From an uncultured Mycoplasmatota bacterium (GTDB lineage Bacteria; Bacillota_I; Bacilli_A; Mycoplasmatales; Mycoplasmoidaceae), in the NCBI GenBank assembly GCA_949500635.1, contig CATAWQ010000013.1:1-18496 (forward strand): a stretch of DNA of 18,496 nucleotides. Direction: 5' to 3'. The first letter of the stretch is position 1; each line of letters opens with the position of its first letter. The position numbers were made by a program, and so were the translations under genes. Below the pieces are notes generated by a model, which was not told the origin of the DNA, made no database searches, and was given only the letters and a program-made list of their open reading frames with translations. Below are positions 1 to 8,825 of this stretch, one piece after another.

Positions 1-899
1 TAGATAAAAACACTAAAACTATCTATAAATCAGAAATTCAAGATAAAGAAGATAAACTTACTGAATTAAGATTCCAAATTGATAAATATCGTGATCAAAT
101 CAATGGATGTGAAAAAGACAAAGTTAAGTGTGAATCTTTATTAGAAAACATTAAAAATAAGCTTAATAAAGATTACAAAATGACAATAGAATATGCTACA
201 GAAAACTATTCTGGAGAATTACCAATGTCTGATAATGAAGCTCGTGAACTAGTATCGCGTTTACAATCAGAAATTGAAAAATTAGGTTCTATTAATATGG
301 AAGCTCTTGAAGAACTAGATGATATCCAAGCCCGTTTTGACACATTATCAAAACAAAAACAAGATTTAGAAGATGCTAAGAATGAAATCGTCAACATTAT
401 CACTGAACTAGATAATAGGGCAAGAGAGGATTTTAGAAAAACTATTGAAGAAGTTAATGCCAAATTACCTGAAATATTTAAATATCTTTTTGGTGGTGGC
501 AATTGTCAGATTCAATATACAAATCCTGAAGATATTTTAGCATCTGGTTTAGATGTAATTGCTAACCCGCCTGGTAAGAACATTGTTCATTTAAACTTAT
601 TATCAGGTGGCGAAAAAACATTAGTAGCTTTATCTATTTTATTTGCAATATTGCAAATAAAAAATTTCCCTTTAATTATTTTAGATGAAGCAGAATCAGC
701 CCTTGACCCAGCAAACGTAGAAAGATTCGCTAACATTATTCATGAAAATGGTAATGATACTCAATTCATTGTTATTACACATAGGCCGGGTACAATGGAA
801 CGTTGTGACGTCTTATATGGTGCTACTATGCAAGTCAAAGGAGTTACAAGTATATTTAAGATTTCAATTTCTGAAGCTAAAAGAGACTTTGTTAATTAA
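1..899 (+). CDS. smc: Chromosome partition protein SMC, C-terminal part (5' end outside window)
   Basis: SMC is the ATPase core of the condensin-like complex that organises and segregates the chromosome. The frame is open from the window edge (first full codon at base 3), giving the last 298 residues. The first half is charged heptad-like coiled coil. It leads into the family segment LGSINMEALEE and then the C-terminal ATPase head. The head shows the ABC signature LSGGEK (bases 600-617), a Walker B ILDEAESALD with D-loop, and the switch histidine in ITHRPGTME. The usual MQxxGVS end of the family appears as MQVKGVTS. The N-terminal Walker A half lies upstream of the window. The stop is 2 bases before ftsY, so the two are co-transcribed. 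The internal ATG at 180 is not the start, because the coiled coil continues upstream of it. Family assignment is secure. Confidence 0.96.
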   Translation, partial: DKNTKTIYKSEIQDKEDKLTELRFQIDKYRDQINGCEKDKVKCESLLENIKNKLNKDYKMTIEYATENYSGELPMSDNEARELVSRLQSEIEKLGSINMEALEELDDIQARFDTLSKQKQDLEDAKNEIVNIITELDNRAREDFRKTIEEVNAKLPEIFKYLFGGGNCQIQYTNPEDILASGLDVIANPPGKNIVHLNLLSGGEKTLVALSILFAILQIKNFPLIILDEAESALDPANVERFANIIHENGNDTQFIVITHRPGTMERCDVLYGATMQVKGVTSIFKISISEAKRDFVN

Positions 900-901
900 C
901 T

Positions 902-1930
902 ATGGGTATTTTTAATAAAATTAAAGATGCTTTATCTTTTAAAAAGAAAAATAAGGTTTCTAGTCAAATTCAAAAAAAGCAAAATGAAAATTCTGTAATT
1001 AAACAAGAAAAATTTGACCAAGGTTTGAAAAAATCTTCAAGTTTTATTCAAGATTCATTAAATGAAATTGCTAAAAATTATGTAAGAGTAGATGAGCAAT
1101 TAATAGAAAAAATTGAAAATTTTTTATTACAATTTGATATAGGATATGCTTCTGTACATAAGATTTTAGATTCAATTGTAGAAGAAATTAAGTTTCAAAA
1201 AGTTGATGATTCTAAATTAATTAAGGAAATTATAATAGATAAACTGTTTATCTACTATATTCAAGACACCGATATTAATAGTGAAATCAATATTGTCCCT
1301 GATAAACCTAATGTAATTTTAGTTACTGGTGTTAATGGAGTTGGTAAAACCACTTCAATTGCCAAACTTGCTAATAAATTTGTTAAAGAAGGATTAAAAG
1401 TTGGATTAGTGGCAGCCGACACATTTAGAGCGGGAGCAGTAGAACAATTATCTATTTGAGCAGAACGATTAAATATTAATATTTATAAACCAATAAAACC
1501 AGGTCAAGATCCCGCTAGTGTAGTTTATAGTGGTATTACTCAAGCGTTTAAAGAAAAATTAAATGTAGTAATCTGTGATACATCAGGAAGATTACAAAAT
1601 AAAATTAACTTAATGAATGAATTAAAGAAAATTGATAATATTATCAAAAGATTTGATTCATCACAACCTATTGAGTCGTTATTAGTTGTTGACGCAACAA
1701 CAGGACAAAGTGGTATAAATCAAGCAAGAGCTTTCAATGAAGTCACTAAATTAACAGGTATAATCTTAACTAAAATGGACTCTACATCTAAAGGTGGTAT
1801 TATCTTGTCTATTAAAGACGCATTTAACTTGCCCGTTAAATTTATAGGTTTAGGTGAAAAAATAGATGATTTAGAAGAATTTGATTTAGAGAAATTTATT
1901 TATGGTATTACTAACAGTATATTAATTTAA
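902..1930 (+). CDS. ftsY: Signal recognition particle receptor FtsY
   Basis: FtsY is the membrane-associated GTPase that receives ribosome-SRP complexes and hands nascent membrane proteins to the Sec translocon. The 342-residue product has a short basic, lysine-rich N-terminus (about 1-45) in place of the long acidic A domain of E. coli, followed by an NG domain. Visible motifs are the P-loop GVNGVGKTT (143-151), DTFRAGA (173-179), DTSGR (226-230), TKMD (290-293) and the family ending GLGEKIDDLEEF. An in-frame TGA at 1457-1459 falls in the conserved LSxWAER stretch and must encode Trp, so the gene is intact under code 4. It lies 2 bases after smc and 1 base before ylxM, with no clear Shine-Dalgarno sequence, consistent with translation coupled to the upstream genes. 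Confidence 0.97.
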
Positions 1931-1931
1931 T

Positions 1932-2237
1932 ATGAAAGAATTAATAAAATACAGTGAACTTTTATATCATTATCTGCCATTGTTTACCAAAAAACAACAA
2001 AAGTATCTTTCTCTATACTTCTTTAATGATATGACATATCAAGAGATAGCTTATGAATCTCATGTATCTCCGGTAGCTGTTTTCGATCTTATTAAAAGAT
2101 GTAAAAAACAATTATTATCTTATGAATCAAAATTAAATCTTCATAAGATTAATATTGAAAGACTTAAATGTTATAAAAAAATCAAAGATAAAAAAATTAA
2201 ACAACAACTCCTAAAAATAGATAATATATATAAATAA
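1932..2237 (+). CDS. ylxM: YlxM/p13-like helix-turn-helix protein (UPF0122)
   Basis: This is a 101-residue basic protein of the YlxM family, which resembles sigma-70 region 4. In Firmicutes it is usually encoded next to ffh or ftsY and is thought to act with the signal recognition particle pathway. The recognisable core is residues 20-65. KKQQKYLSLYF precedes a helix-turn-helix read as MTYQEIAYESHVSPVAVFD, and the next helix begins LIKRCKKQL. The C-terminal third is lysine-rich. The ATG is 1 base after the ftsY stop, which fixes the start. In many relatives ffh follows directly; here the next gene is a HAD-family gene. The exact biochemical role is not visible from the sequence. Confidence 0.88.
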   Translation: MKELIKYSELLYHYLPLFTKKQQKYLSLYFFNDMTYQEIAYESHVSPVAVFDLIKRCKKQLLSYESKLNLHKINIERLKCYKKIKDKKIKQQLLKIDNIYK

Positions 2238-2242
2238 CATTT

Positions 2243-2944
2243 ATGTTAAAAGCAATATTATTTAATTTGGATGGAATTATTACTGATCTATCTGCATACA
2301 ACTATTTATCTTGAAAAAGTGTTTTTTCACATTATGACGTTGATCTTGATGAAAAGTTATGAAATCAAATTAAAGACCATTCAAGATCAACGATTGTAAA
2401 ATTAACTCTTGAAAAAAATAATATCCAATATGACGACTTAATGCTTGAAAAAATTTGCAGGGAAAAAAATGAATTATATAGGTCGTTGATAGCTAATGAA
2501 TTATCGCCTGCTAACGTATTTCCTAATATTCTTAAAATTATAACAGAAGCAAAAGCAAAAGACCTGAAAGTGTGTGTAATTTCTCATTCTAAAAATGCAA
2601 AATTAGTTATAGAAAGATTAGGTTTATCAAGAGCATTCGACTTTGTTTGTTTTCCTAAAGAAAATGATAATGATGCTATTACTTCTCTAATTGGTGCATC
2701 ACCAATCAGTAGTTCTATTGCTGAATTCCTAAAAATTTCTGGAATAACCGGTGGAGAATGTATCGGTATTGAATCTGATGAAGAAGGAGTATCAGAATTT
2801 AATTTATTTAACATCTTCAGTGTTTATGTAAGCAATTACAGTCATGAAAAATCATTAAAAGCTAAAATGAGTTTCCCATCAGTGGTAGATCTTAACTTAA
2901 ATGAAATTATTTTTCAATACTATACTGTGAACCAAAAAGAATAA
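2243..2944 (+). CDS. Beta-phosphoglucomutase-like HAD protein, probable inactive pseudoenzyme
   Basis: This 233-residue HAD-superfamily protein is colinear with beta-phosphoglucomutase, which interconverts beta-glucose 1-phosphate and glucose 6-phosphate. Retained features are MLKAILF at the start, D10, the cap residue SR (R48), the SPANVFPNIL segment (cap-core junction), ISHSKN (S116, K117) and the IGIES loop. The key catalytic positions are changed. The nucleophile of the DxDG motif is Asn (FNLDG, N8). The conserved Lys of SKPAPD is Ser154. The second acidic metal ligand of the ED pair is Ser178. Without the nucleophile, normal phosphotransfer should not occur. TGA codons at 2312 (W24) and near 2360 are read as Trp, and the second of these hides the true start from standard-code translation. 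The gene begins 5 bases after ylxM and closes the operon. The frame is intact and not obviously decaying, so a binding or regulatory role is possible, but no specific function can be assigned. Confidence 0.85.
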
Positions 2945-2959
2945 TAAAAATATATAAAA

Positions 2960-2994
2960 TAAAAACTTTTTTAAACCTAGTCACAAAGTTTTTA
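2960..2994. terminator. Bidirectional terminator hairpin at the convergent junction
   Basis: There is a perfect 10-bp inverted repeat: TAAAAACTTT at 2960-2969 pairs with AAAGTTTTTA at 2985-2994, around a 15-base loop. It sits 15 bases after the stop of the plus-strand operon and 16 bases after the stop of the minus-strand lipoprotein gene, with T-rich sequence on either exit. The stem is AT-rich and weak, as is usual in these genomes. It probably serves both converging transcripts. Confidence 0.65.
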
Positions 2995-3010
2995 TACAAA
3001 ATCTAACATT

Positions 3011-3892
3011 TTACATTAAATTTAAACTTTGATAGTTGGCATTGAGTGATCCTCAAGTTGATGGTAATCCACCATTAGTTTTTAAATATTGAAATAATGC
3101 ATCACTATTATGTTGACCATCAATTGGATTTGTTACAGTAACTGTTCCACCAGTTGGACAAACACCACTAAATGCAAGTGAATCTAAAGTAGTTGCACCT
3201 TGTCATACATCTCATGTAATACTGCTTAAGTTTGAACATCCATCAAAAACATTAGACAGAATTGTTGTTAAACTACTTGGAAAACTTACCGAAGTCAATG
3301 ATGGGCAATTATAAAAAGCATATTCGCCAATTGATTCTAAACTACTTGGAAAATTAACAGATGTTAATTTTTCACACATTTGAAAAGCATAACCATCAAT
3401 AGATAATAAATTTATAGAATTTGATAAATTGATAGAAGTTAATTCCGTACAACCACTAAAAGCAGAATTAGCAATCGTTATTAAACCACTATGGAATGTT
3501 ACAGAAGTTAATGATGAACCTTTATAAAAAGCACCATTATCAATTAGTGAACATTTAGAACCATCAGCAAAAGTAAGTTTTGTAACAAATGTTGGTATAG
3601 TTGTCGCACTTGTTGAATTATTATAAAAAGCACCATAATCAATAGTAATTACACTAGCAGGAATTTGCATAGTATCATATTGTTCATATTTAGCTGTATC
3701 AGCCAAAAATTCATCAGTAAAACCTGTTAAAATTGTAGAATCGTTTGGATTATACTTATAAACTTCGTATGGTAAAATATTTGTTTTAATAGATGATGGC
3801 CCACAACTTGTGGTTAGAAATTGAATTGATGTTGCAAATCCGATTCCTGAAGTAACACATAAAACAGTTTTTAATAATTTTTTATTTTTCAT
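3011..3892 (-). CDS. BspA-like leucine-rich-repeat surface lipoprotein
   Basis: This is a predicted surface lipoprotein of 293 residues. It has a lysine-rich N-terminus, a hydrophobic segment and a lipobox ending TTSC with the lipidated Cys at position 30. From about residue 70 come BspA-type (LRR_5) repeats of about 23 residues, each resembling IGEYAFYNCPSLTSVSFPSSL, about five in number. Many mollicutes and oral bacteria use such repeats in adhesion or antigenic surface proteins. After two in-frame TGA (Trp) codons at 3212 and 3203 there is a separate tail of about 50 residues (GGTVTVTNP ... YLKTNGGLPSTW), ending in TAA at 3011-3013. The start has a strong AGGAG ribosome site at 3899-3903, 6 bases upstream. 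The promoter carries a 19-A tract, suggesting phase-variable expression. The bound ligand is unknown. Confidence 0.88.
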
Positions 3893-3898
3893 ATTTTT

Positions 3899-3903
3899 CT
3901 CCT
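3899..3903 (-). promoter_or_regulatory. Shine-Dalgarno site of the lipoprotein gene
   Basis: AGGAG on the minus strand, 6 bases before the ATG at 3892. It is one of the few strong ribosome binding sites in the window and fixes the start that yields the signal peptide. Confidence 0.8.
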
Positions 3904-3912
3904 ATTTGTATA

Positions 3913-3944
3913 TTTATACTGTTTTTTTTTTTTTTTTTTTGCAA
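3913..3944 (-). promoter_or_regulatory. Candidate phase-variable promoter with a 19-A homopolymer
   Basis: On the minus strand a -10-like TATAAA (3913-3918) lies 20 bases before the ATG. Three bases upstream of it starts an uninterrupted run of 19 A (plus-strand T at 3922-3940). A -35-like TTGCAA (3939-3944, four of six consensus bases) sits at the far end, leaving a 20-base spacer made almost wholly of A. Changing the tract length would shift the -35/-10 spacing, as in the poly(A) promoters of M. hyorhinis vlp genes. The sequence shows the layout; switching is inferred. Confidence 0.6.
3922..3940. repeat. Poly-T/poly-A homopolymer, 19 bases
   Basis: This is by far the longest single-base run in the window; others reach about 8-9. 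Its position between candidate -10 and -35 elements of a surface lipoprotein gene makes slipped-strand length change likely to affect transcription. The exact count may vary between cells or suffer from sequencing error. Confidence 0.9.
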
Positions 3945-3962
3945 GAAACTTGAAAAAATAAT

Positions 3963-3994
3963 AAAAAAAATGCACCCATTTTTTGAGTGCATTT
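3963..3994 (-). terminator. Rho-independent terminator of ptsG
   Basis: The 8-bp perfect stem AAATGCAC / GTGCATTT (plus-strand arms 3968-3975 and 3987-3994) has an 11-base loop. On the minus strand it is followed by a T run (3963-3970, partly shared with the stem). It lies 22 bases downstream of the ptsG stop and just upstream of the lipoprotein promoter, so it insulates the two genes. Confidence 0.75.
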
Positions 3995-4016
3995 ATAAAA
4001 TTATTAAATTATGTAA

Positions 4017-6476
4017 TTACTTAATTATTAATATTTTAGCTTTTTGGTTAACTTTACCAAATTTCTTAATACTAATTTTCTTTTTACCCAAACTGTTATT
4101 TAATACAATTACAGGTGTGATAGTATCAAGTTTATTATCTTTAATTTTGTCTAGATCTGCAGTTAATACTAATGAACCAGCACCGACTTTTTGGCCTAGT
4201 TTAACGTGTGGTTCGAAAACACCTTTATTTGTTAGTTTAACGGTATCTAGTCCAACGTGAACTAAGATTTCTATACCATTTTTAGCTCTAATTCCAAATG
4301 CATGATTATTTATTAATACAACTTCACCAGAGATTGGAGCAACAAACTCATTTGACTCTGGTATGATTGCAAATCCGTGACCCATTAAATCTTTACTGAA
4401 TGTTTCGTCCTTAACACTTTTTGTAGATACAACTTCACCTTTGACAGGAGCTACAACTGTTAAATGTTTACGAGGTAATTTTATTTTATGTTTATGACGA
4501 ACAGGAGTAACAGGAGCAGAAGTCGAAGTAGTAGGAGTAACAGTAGTTTGTTTAGAATCAGTTGATAAAGGAGATTTACCACTAAAGATATCTTTGATTT
4601 CATTCTTAATTCTATCAGCTTGTGTACCAAATACAGCATACACAGATTGCTTCGAAGGAGTCATTACACCTTTAGCACCTAAATCTAATAAAGCTTTTTT
4701 GTTAACTTTAGATTGATCTGCAACTTGGATACGTAATTTAGTAATGCATGCATCAACGTTTTTAATGTTTTCTCTTCCACCATATGCTTTAATCACTGCG
4801 TTAGATAATTGATTTATTTCACTAGTTGCTTTTCCGGTTTTATTAGCTAAATAGTCTTTTTTAGTAAATAACTTATCTTGTCCACCACGGCCAGGAGTTT
4901 TTATATCAAACTTTTTAATTGAAAAATAGAATACAAAGTAATATATTAATGCATACACTGCAGAGAATATTAGCAATCAATAGCAATTTGATCCTGAATG
5001 TTTAGCATCTTGAATAATACCATATATTGTAAAGTCTAAGAATCCAGATGAGAATGAAAAAGCTAAATGACAGCCCATACCTGTTGGCATATATAAAGAC
5101 ATACATGTAGGAATCATATATGCAACAGCACCCATAAAAGCATGGAACCCTCAATACAATCAAGGCGCTAAAAATAAGAATGTAAATTCTAATGGTTCAG
5201 TAATACCTGTTAAGAAGCAAACGAATGATGCTGAAGCAACAACTGAAATTGCAAGTTTTCTATTTTCCCCTTTAGGAGCAGCCATAATCATAGCAGCACC
5301 AGCTGCTGGTAAAGCGAATAATGTAAAGATATAAGCACCAGATGTATATTGTCCTGGATTAAAGGCAAAAGTGTGTGAAGACTTTAAACCATCAGCACCA
5401 ACAGATCACTGAGTACCTCTAAAAATACAATCAATGTTTAGTGTATAGTTCATTTGAACAGCATTAGTATTAATAGGAATTAGTAAATGAGATTTTCCTG
5501 TTAATTGTTGCAATAAAATGTAAATATTAATATCACCAGAAATCAAAGTGTCTTTATCTCAATTAGGTAATAAGTCTATTCACTTTGTAGTTGTTGATTC
5601 AACATAATAAGCAACACCATTAACATCTACAATAGCGCTGTTATTAAGGTCAAAAGTACCACCAATTGATGAAAATCACATTGCGGTGTTAATAACGTGA
5701 TGTAAACCAAATGGAACTAACGCTCTATTAAAATAACCAAACACTAAAGAGTTTAATCCAGCTGGAGCGCTAGACAAACCCTTACCTATTTCATAGAAAG
5801 CTTGTCCAACTCAAGGTCAAAGGATTGAAAATAAGAATGATAAAACAATCATTGATAAGAAGGTAATGATTGGAATAAATCTTATTCCAGAAAAGAATCC
5901 AATAATTTGAGGAAGTTGAATATTTTTAAATTTATTGTATAAGAATGCAACACATCATCCAACTACAATACCACCAAATACACCAGTAGAAAGTGATTGG
6001 ATACCCAAATTAGTTGTAAATATAGCATTAAATTCATCAACTTTTCCAGATCAAAATAAAAAACTATAATGATCAATAACTTCTTTACCTGTATTTGGAT
6101 CGACAACATTATGCGTAATAATCATTGCTGCTTGTAGGGCACAGAATACAATTCAACCTACAAATGCAGATAAACCAGCAACACCAGCATCATCTGTAAA
6201 CGTAATAGCAATTGCTATACAAAACAAAACTGGTAAACAAGCAAAAACGATATTACCACCAGCGGAAATGATGTTACCAAATATAGCTTGTGCACCAGAA
6301 GGATCAATAGCAGTAGCTGTAATTGCTGAACCAATACCAAGGAATAATCCAGCAATTGGCAACATAGCGATTGGCAACATTAAGCCACGAGAAAGTTTAG
6401 CAATAAATTCTTTTATACTTCCAGAACTCTCATTTTTTTGGCGTTTTTTATTTTTGAAAATTTGAGCAAATTTCAT
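4017..6476 (-). CDS. ptsG: PTS glucose-family permease, fused EIICBA
   Basis: This membrane protein imports glucose (or a close relative) and phosphorylates it at the expense of PEP through HPr. The single 819-residue chain has domain order C-B-A. EIIC runs over about residues 15-535 with many hydrophobic helices, GLHH (257-260), ALPAAG (from 387) and GITEP (423-427). EIIB follows, with its phospho-cysteine C577 in DACITKLRI. A Thr/Pro-rich linker (about 635-660) leads to EIIA, with H725 in NNHAFGI and phospho-histidine H740 in EILVHVGLDT. The frame is open throughout with TGA as Trp; no TAA or TAG occurs in frame from 6476 to 4017. The stretch between GLHH and ALPAAG is about 130 residues, clearly longer than I recall in E. 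coli PtsG, implying an extra loop. It has its own promoter, GGAGA ribosome site (6481-6485) and terminator. The exact sugar is inferred. Confidence 0.93.
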
Positions 6477-6480
6477 ATGT

Positions 6481-6508
6481 TCTCCAAATATTTAATAAGA
6501 TAATTATA
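6481..6508 (-). promoter_or_regulatory. ptsG promoter -10 and Shine-Dalgarno site
   Basis: A perfect TATAAT on the minus strand occupies 6503-6508, and GGAGA occupies 6481-6485 just upstream of the ATG at 6476. A possible -35, TTTGCA (6525-6530), overlaps the stem of the pgk terminator. No antiterminator-type structure is visible between the -10 and the start codon; the leader is only about 20 bases, so GlcT-style control is unlikely. Confidence 0.7.
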
Positions 6509-6511
6509 GTG

Positions 6512-6555
6512 CAAATAAAAAAAATGCAAATTTTTTTCACTCTTTTTTGCATTTT
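6512..6555 (-). terminator. Rho-independent terminator of the gap-pgk transcript
   Basis: The perfect 10-bp stem AAAATGCAAA / TTTGCATTTT (plus-strand arms 6521-6530 and 6546-6555) has a 15-base A/T-rich loop. On the minus strand it is followed by a T run. It lies about 28 bases after the pgk stop. Its distal arm overlaps the likely -35 region of ptsG. Confidence 0.75.
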
Positions 6556-6583
6556 AATTTATTATTTTTAGAAATGTAAGTTA

Positions 6584-7810
6584 TTATTTATTTTGAATCG
6601 CATCAACACCTGGTAATGGAGAACCTTCAATTAAAGCTAAAGAAGCACCTCCACCAGTTGATACAAATCCAAAATCAGTATCTTTAAATCCTAATGAAAC
6701 AGCTGCAGCAGCTGAGTCTCCTCCACCAATTACTGTGAAAGCACCTTGGGTTGTGATTTCTTTTAAGATTTCACATACAGTTTTTGTTCCATATGTAAAA
6801 TTTTTAAATTCAAATACACCCATAGGACCATTTCAAACAACAGTTTTTGCGTTCATTAATTTAGAGTTAAAAACTTCAATAGTTTTTTGGCCAATATCTA
6901 AAGCCATCATACCATTTAAATTATCACCTAAATCAAAATATTTAGATGGTTCGTCTTTATAACCACTTGCACATACAAAATCACATGTTAAAACGATTTT
7001 ATCTTTACCTTTTGCTAATATATTTTTAGCTTCTTCAATCATTTCTTGTTCAACTAAGGATGAACCTACATCATAACCTTGCGCTTTTAAGAATGTGTAA
7101 GCCATTCCACCACCAATTAATACATAATCAGCAATTTCTAATAAACGATTAACAATTTTTAATTTATCACTAACTTTTGCTCCACCTAAAATGGCAACAA
7201 ATGGTTTTACTGGATTAGAAGAAACTTTTGATAGATTTTCTAATTCTTTTTCTACCAAGTATCCAACACATGATGTACTAATTGCATTTGCTATACCAAC
7301 ATTTGATGCATGTTTTCTATGAACTGTACCAAAAGCATCATTTACAAACACATCTGCTAATGAAGCTCAGAATTTTCCAAGTTCAGGATCACACTTAGAT
7401 TCTTTTTTAACAACATTATTATTTTCATCAACATCGTTGTATCTTGTATTTTCTAATAAGATTATTTGTTTAGGTTGAAGGTTGCTAGCGGCATCTACTA
7501 CTTCTTGTCCAACACTTGTTGGAATGAATTTAACAGAAATTTCTGGTAATAATTTAGCTAATTCTTCTGCTACTAATCTCAAAGATTTTTTTCCCGATTT
7601 AATATCATCAATTGTTTTAATTCTTGATAAATGAGAAAGAAGAATAATTTTACAATTATTTTCAATTAAATATTTTAGAGTTGGTAATGAAGCAACAATT
7701 CTTTTGTTGTCAGTAATTTTACCATCTTTTATAGGAACATTGTAATCTACTCTAACTATAACTTTTTTGTTAGAAAGATTAACGTCTTTTAAAGTTTTTT
7801 TACTTAACAT
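6584..7810 (-). CDS. pgk: Phosphoglycerate kinase
   Basis: This enzyme transfers the acyl phosphate of 1,3-bisphosphoglycerate to ADP, making ATP and 3-phosphoglycerate in the cytosol. The 408-residue length is normal for the family. The N-terminal substrate domain shows RVDYNVPI, the TDNKRI loop and SHLSR (usually SHLGR). The middle has FVNDAFGTVHRKHAS and the hinge segment FVAILGGAKVSDK. The C-terminal nucleotide domain ends with the glycine-rich VIGGGDSAAA and STGGGASLALIEG motifs. In-frame TGA codons near 6830 and 7366 encode Trp. It follows gap by 13 bases with no strong ribosome site, so gap-pgk is one operon supplying the two consecutive glycolytic steps. A hairpin downstream closes the transcript. 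Confidence 0.97.
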
Positions 7811-7823
7811 ATTTTAATAACTA

Positions 7824-8819
7824 TTAAAGGGATGCAAAGTATAAAGTAGTTCTTACTAATTGATTAACATAAGAAGATTCATTGTCATATCAAGTAAATA
7901 CTTTGTAAAGTTTTTTACCTTCAACTTCAAGAGCCATAGTCATCTTTGGGTCAAAAATTGAACCATGAGTTTCACCAATAATATCACATGAAACAATTTC
8001 ATCTGAGTTATAACCTAATGTATCACTAACTGCAGCTTTCATTACAGAGTTGATTTCATCAACTGTTGTGTCTTTACTAAATTCGCAAGTTAAGTCAACA
8101 ATTGAACCTGTAATTGTAGGGACACGAACAGCTAAACCATGTAATTTTCCCTTTAATTCTGGTAATACTAAACCAATAGCTTTTGCAGCACCAGTTGATG
8201 TAGGAACCATAGAAAAAGCAGCAGCACGCGCTCTTCTTAAATCACGATGTGGAGCATCTTGTAATCTTTGGTCAGCAGTATATGCATGAATAGTTGTCAT
8301 CATACCTTTTACAATGCCAAATTTATCATTTAATACTTTAACCATTGGAGCTAAAGCATTTGTAGTACATGAAGCACCTGAAATGATTGTGTCAGATGAT
8401 TTTAAGATTTCATGGTTAACACCATAAACAATTGTTGGCATTTCACCCTTTGCAGGAGCTGAAATAACAACTTTCTTAGCGCCAGCTTGTAAGTGTTTAG
8501 AAGCACTTTCTTTGTCTACAAAACGACCAGTTGATTCAATAACGATATCAACATTTAATGAATTTCAAGGTAATTGAGCTGGATCTTTTTCAGCAAAGAT
8601 AGGAATTTTCTTTCCATCGATAATCAAATTACTTTCATCAAAAGTAACATCACATGATAATTTACCATGAGCTGAATCATATTTTAATAAATGAGCTAAA
8701 GTTTTAGCATCAGTTAAATCGTTAATACCTACGATTTCAACTTCAGATTTTTTAATTAGTTCTCTGAAAACTAATCTACCAATTCTTCCGAATCCGTTAA
8801 TTGCAATTTTTTTTGACAT
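7824..8819 (-). CDS. gap: Glyceraldehyde-3-phosphate dehydrogenase
   Basis: This enzyme oxidises glyceraldehyde 3-phosphate with NAD and phosphate to 1,3-bisphosphoglycerate, the substrate of the adjacent pgk product. The 331 residues include the NAD-binding start INGFGRIGR (from residue 7), the catalytic loop SGASCTTNALAP with Cys151, and His178 in TTIHAYTADQ, which continues into QRLQDAPH. The C-terminus contains YDNES. TGA-encoded Trp occurs in the PWNSLN and TWYDNES segments; the latter lies beyond a TGA that would end the protein in the standard code. The true stop is TAA at 7824-7826. An AGGAG ribosome site (8826-8830) and TATAAT (8842-8847) lie just upstream, indicating a dedicated promoter after argS. 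Confidence 0.98.
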
Positions 8820-8825
8820 ATATTT

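Noticed and set aside
206..502. Minus-strand open frame of 98 codons inside smc
   Set aside because: Antisense shadow of a well-conserved SMC coding region; low-complexity Ser/Leu-rich translation with no motif.
3970..4260. Plus-strand open frame over the 3' end of ptsG
   Set aside because: It covers the ptsG terminator and the EIIA domain in antisense; the hydrophobic translation is an artefact of the opposite strand.
6477..6583. Antiterminator (GlcT/LicT-type) control of ptsG
   Set aside because: The only hairpin lies upstream of the -10 box and is better explained as the pgk terminator; the leader after the -10 is too short for such a switch.
6268..6962. Plus-strand open frames opposite ptsG and pgk
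   Set aside because: Both mirror conserved coding sequence on the minus strand and lack ribosome sites.
8050..8289. Plus-strand open frame of 79 codons within gap
   Set aside because: Antisense to the catalytic part of GAPDH, which explains the long stop-free stretch.
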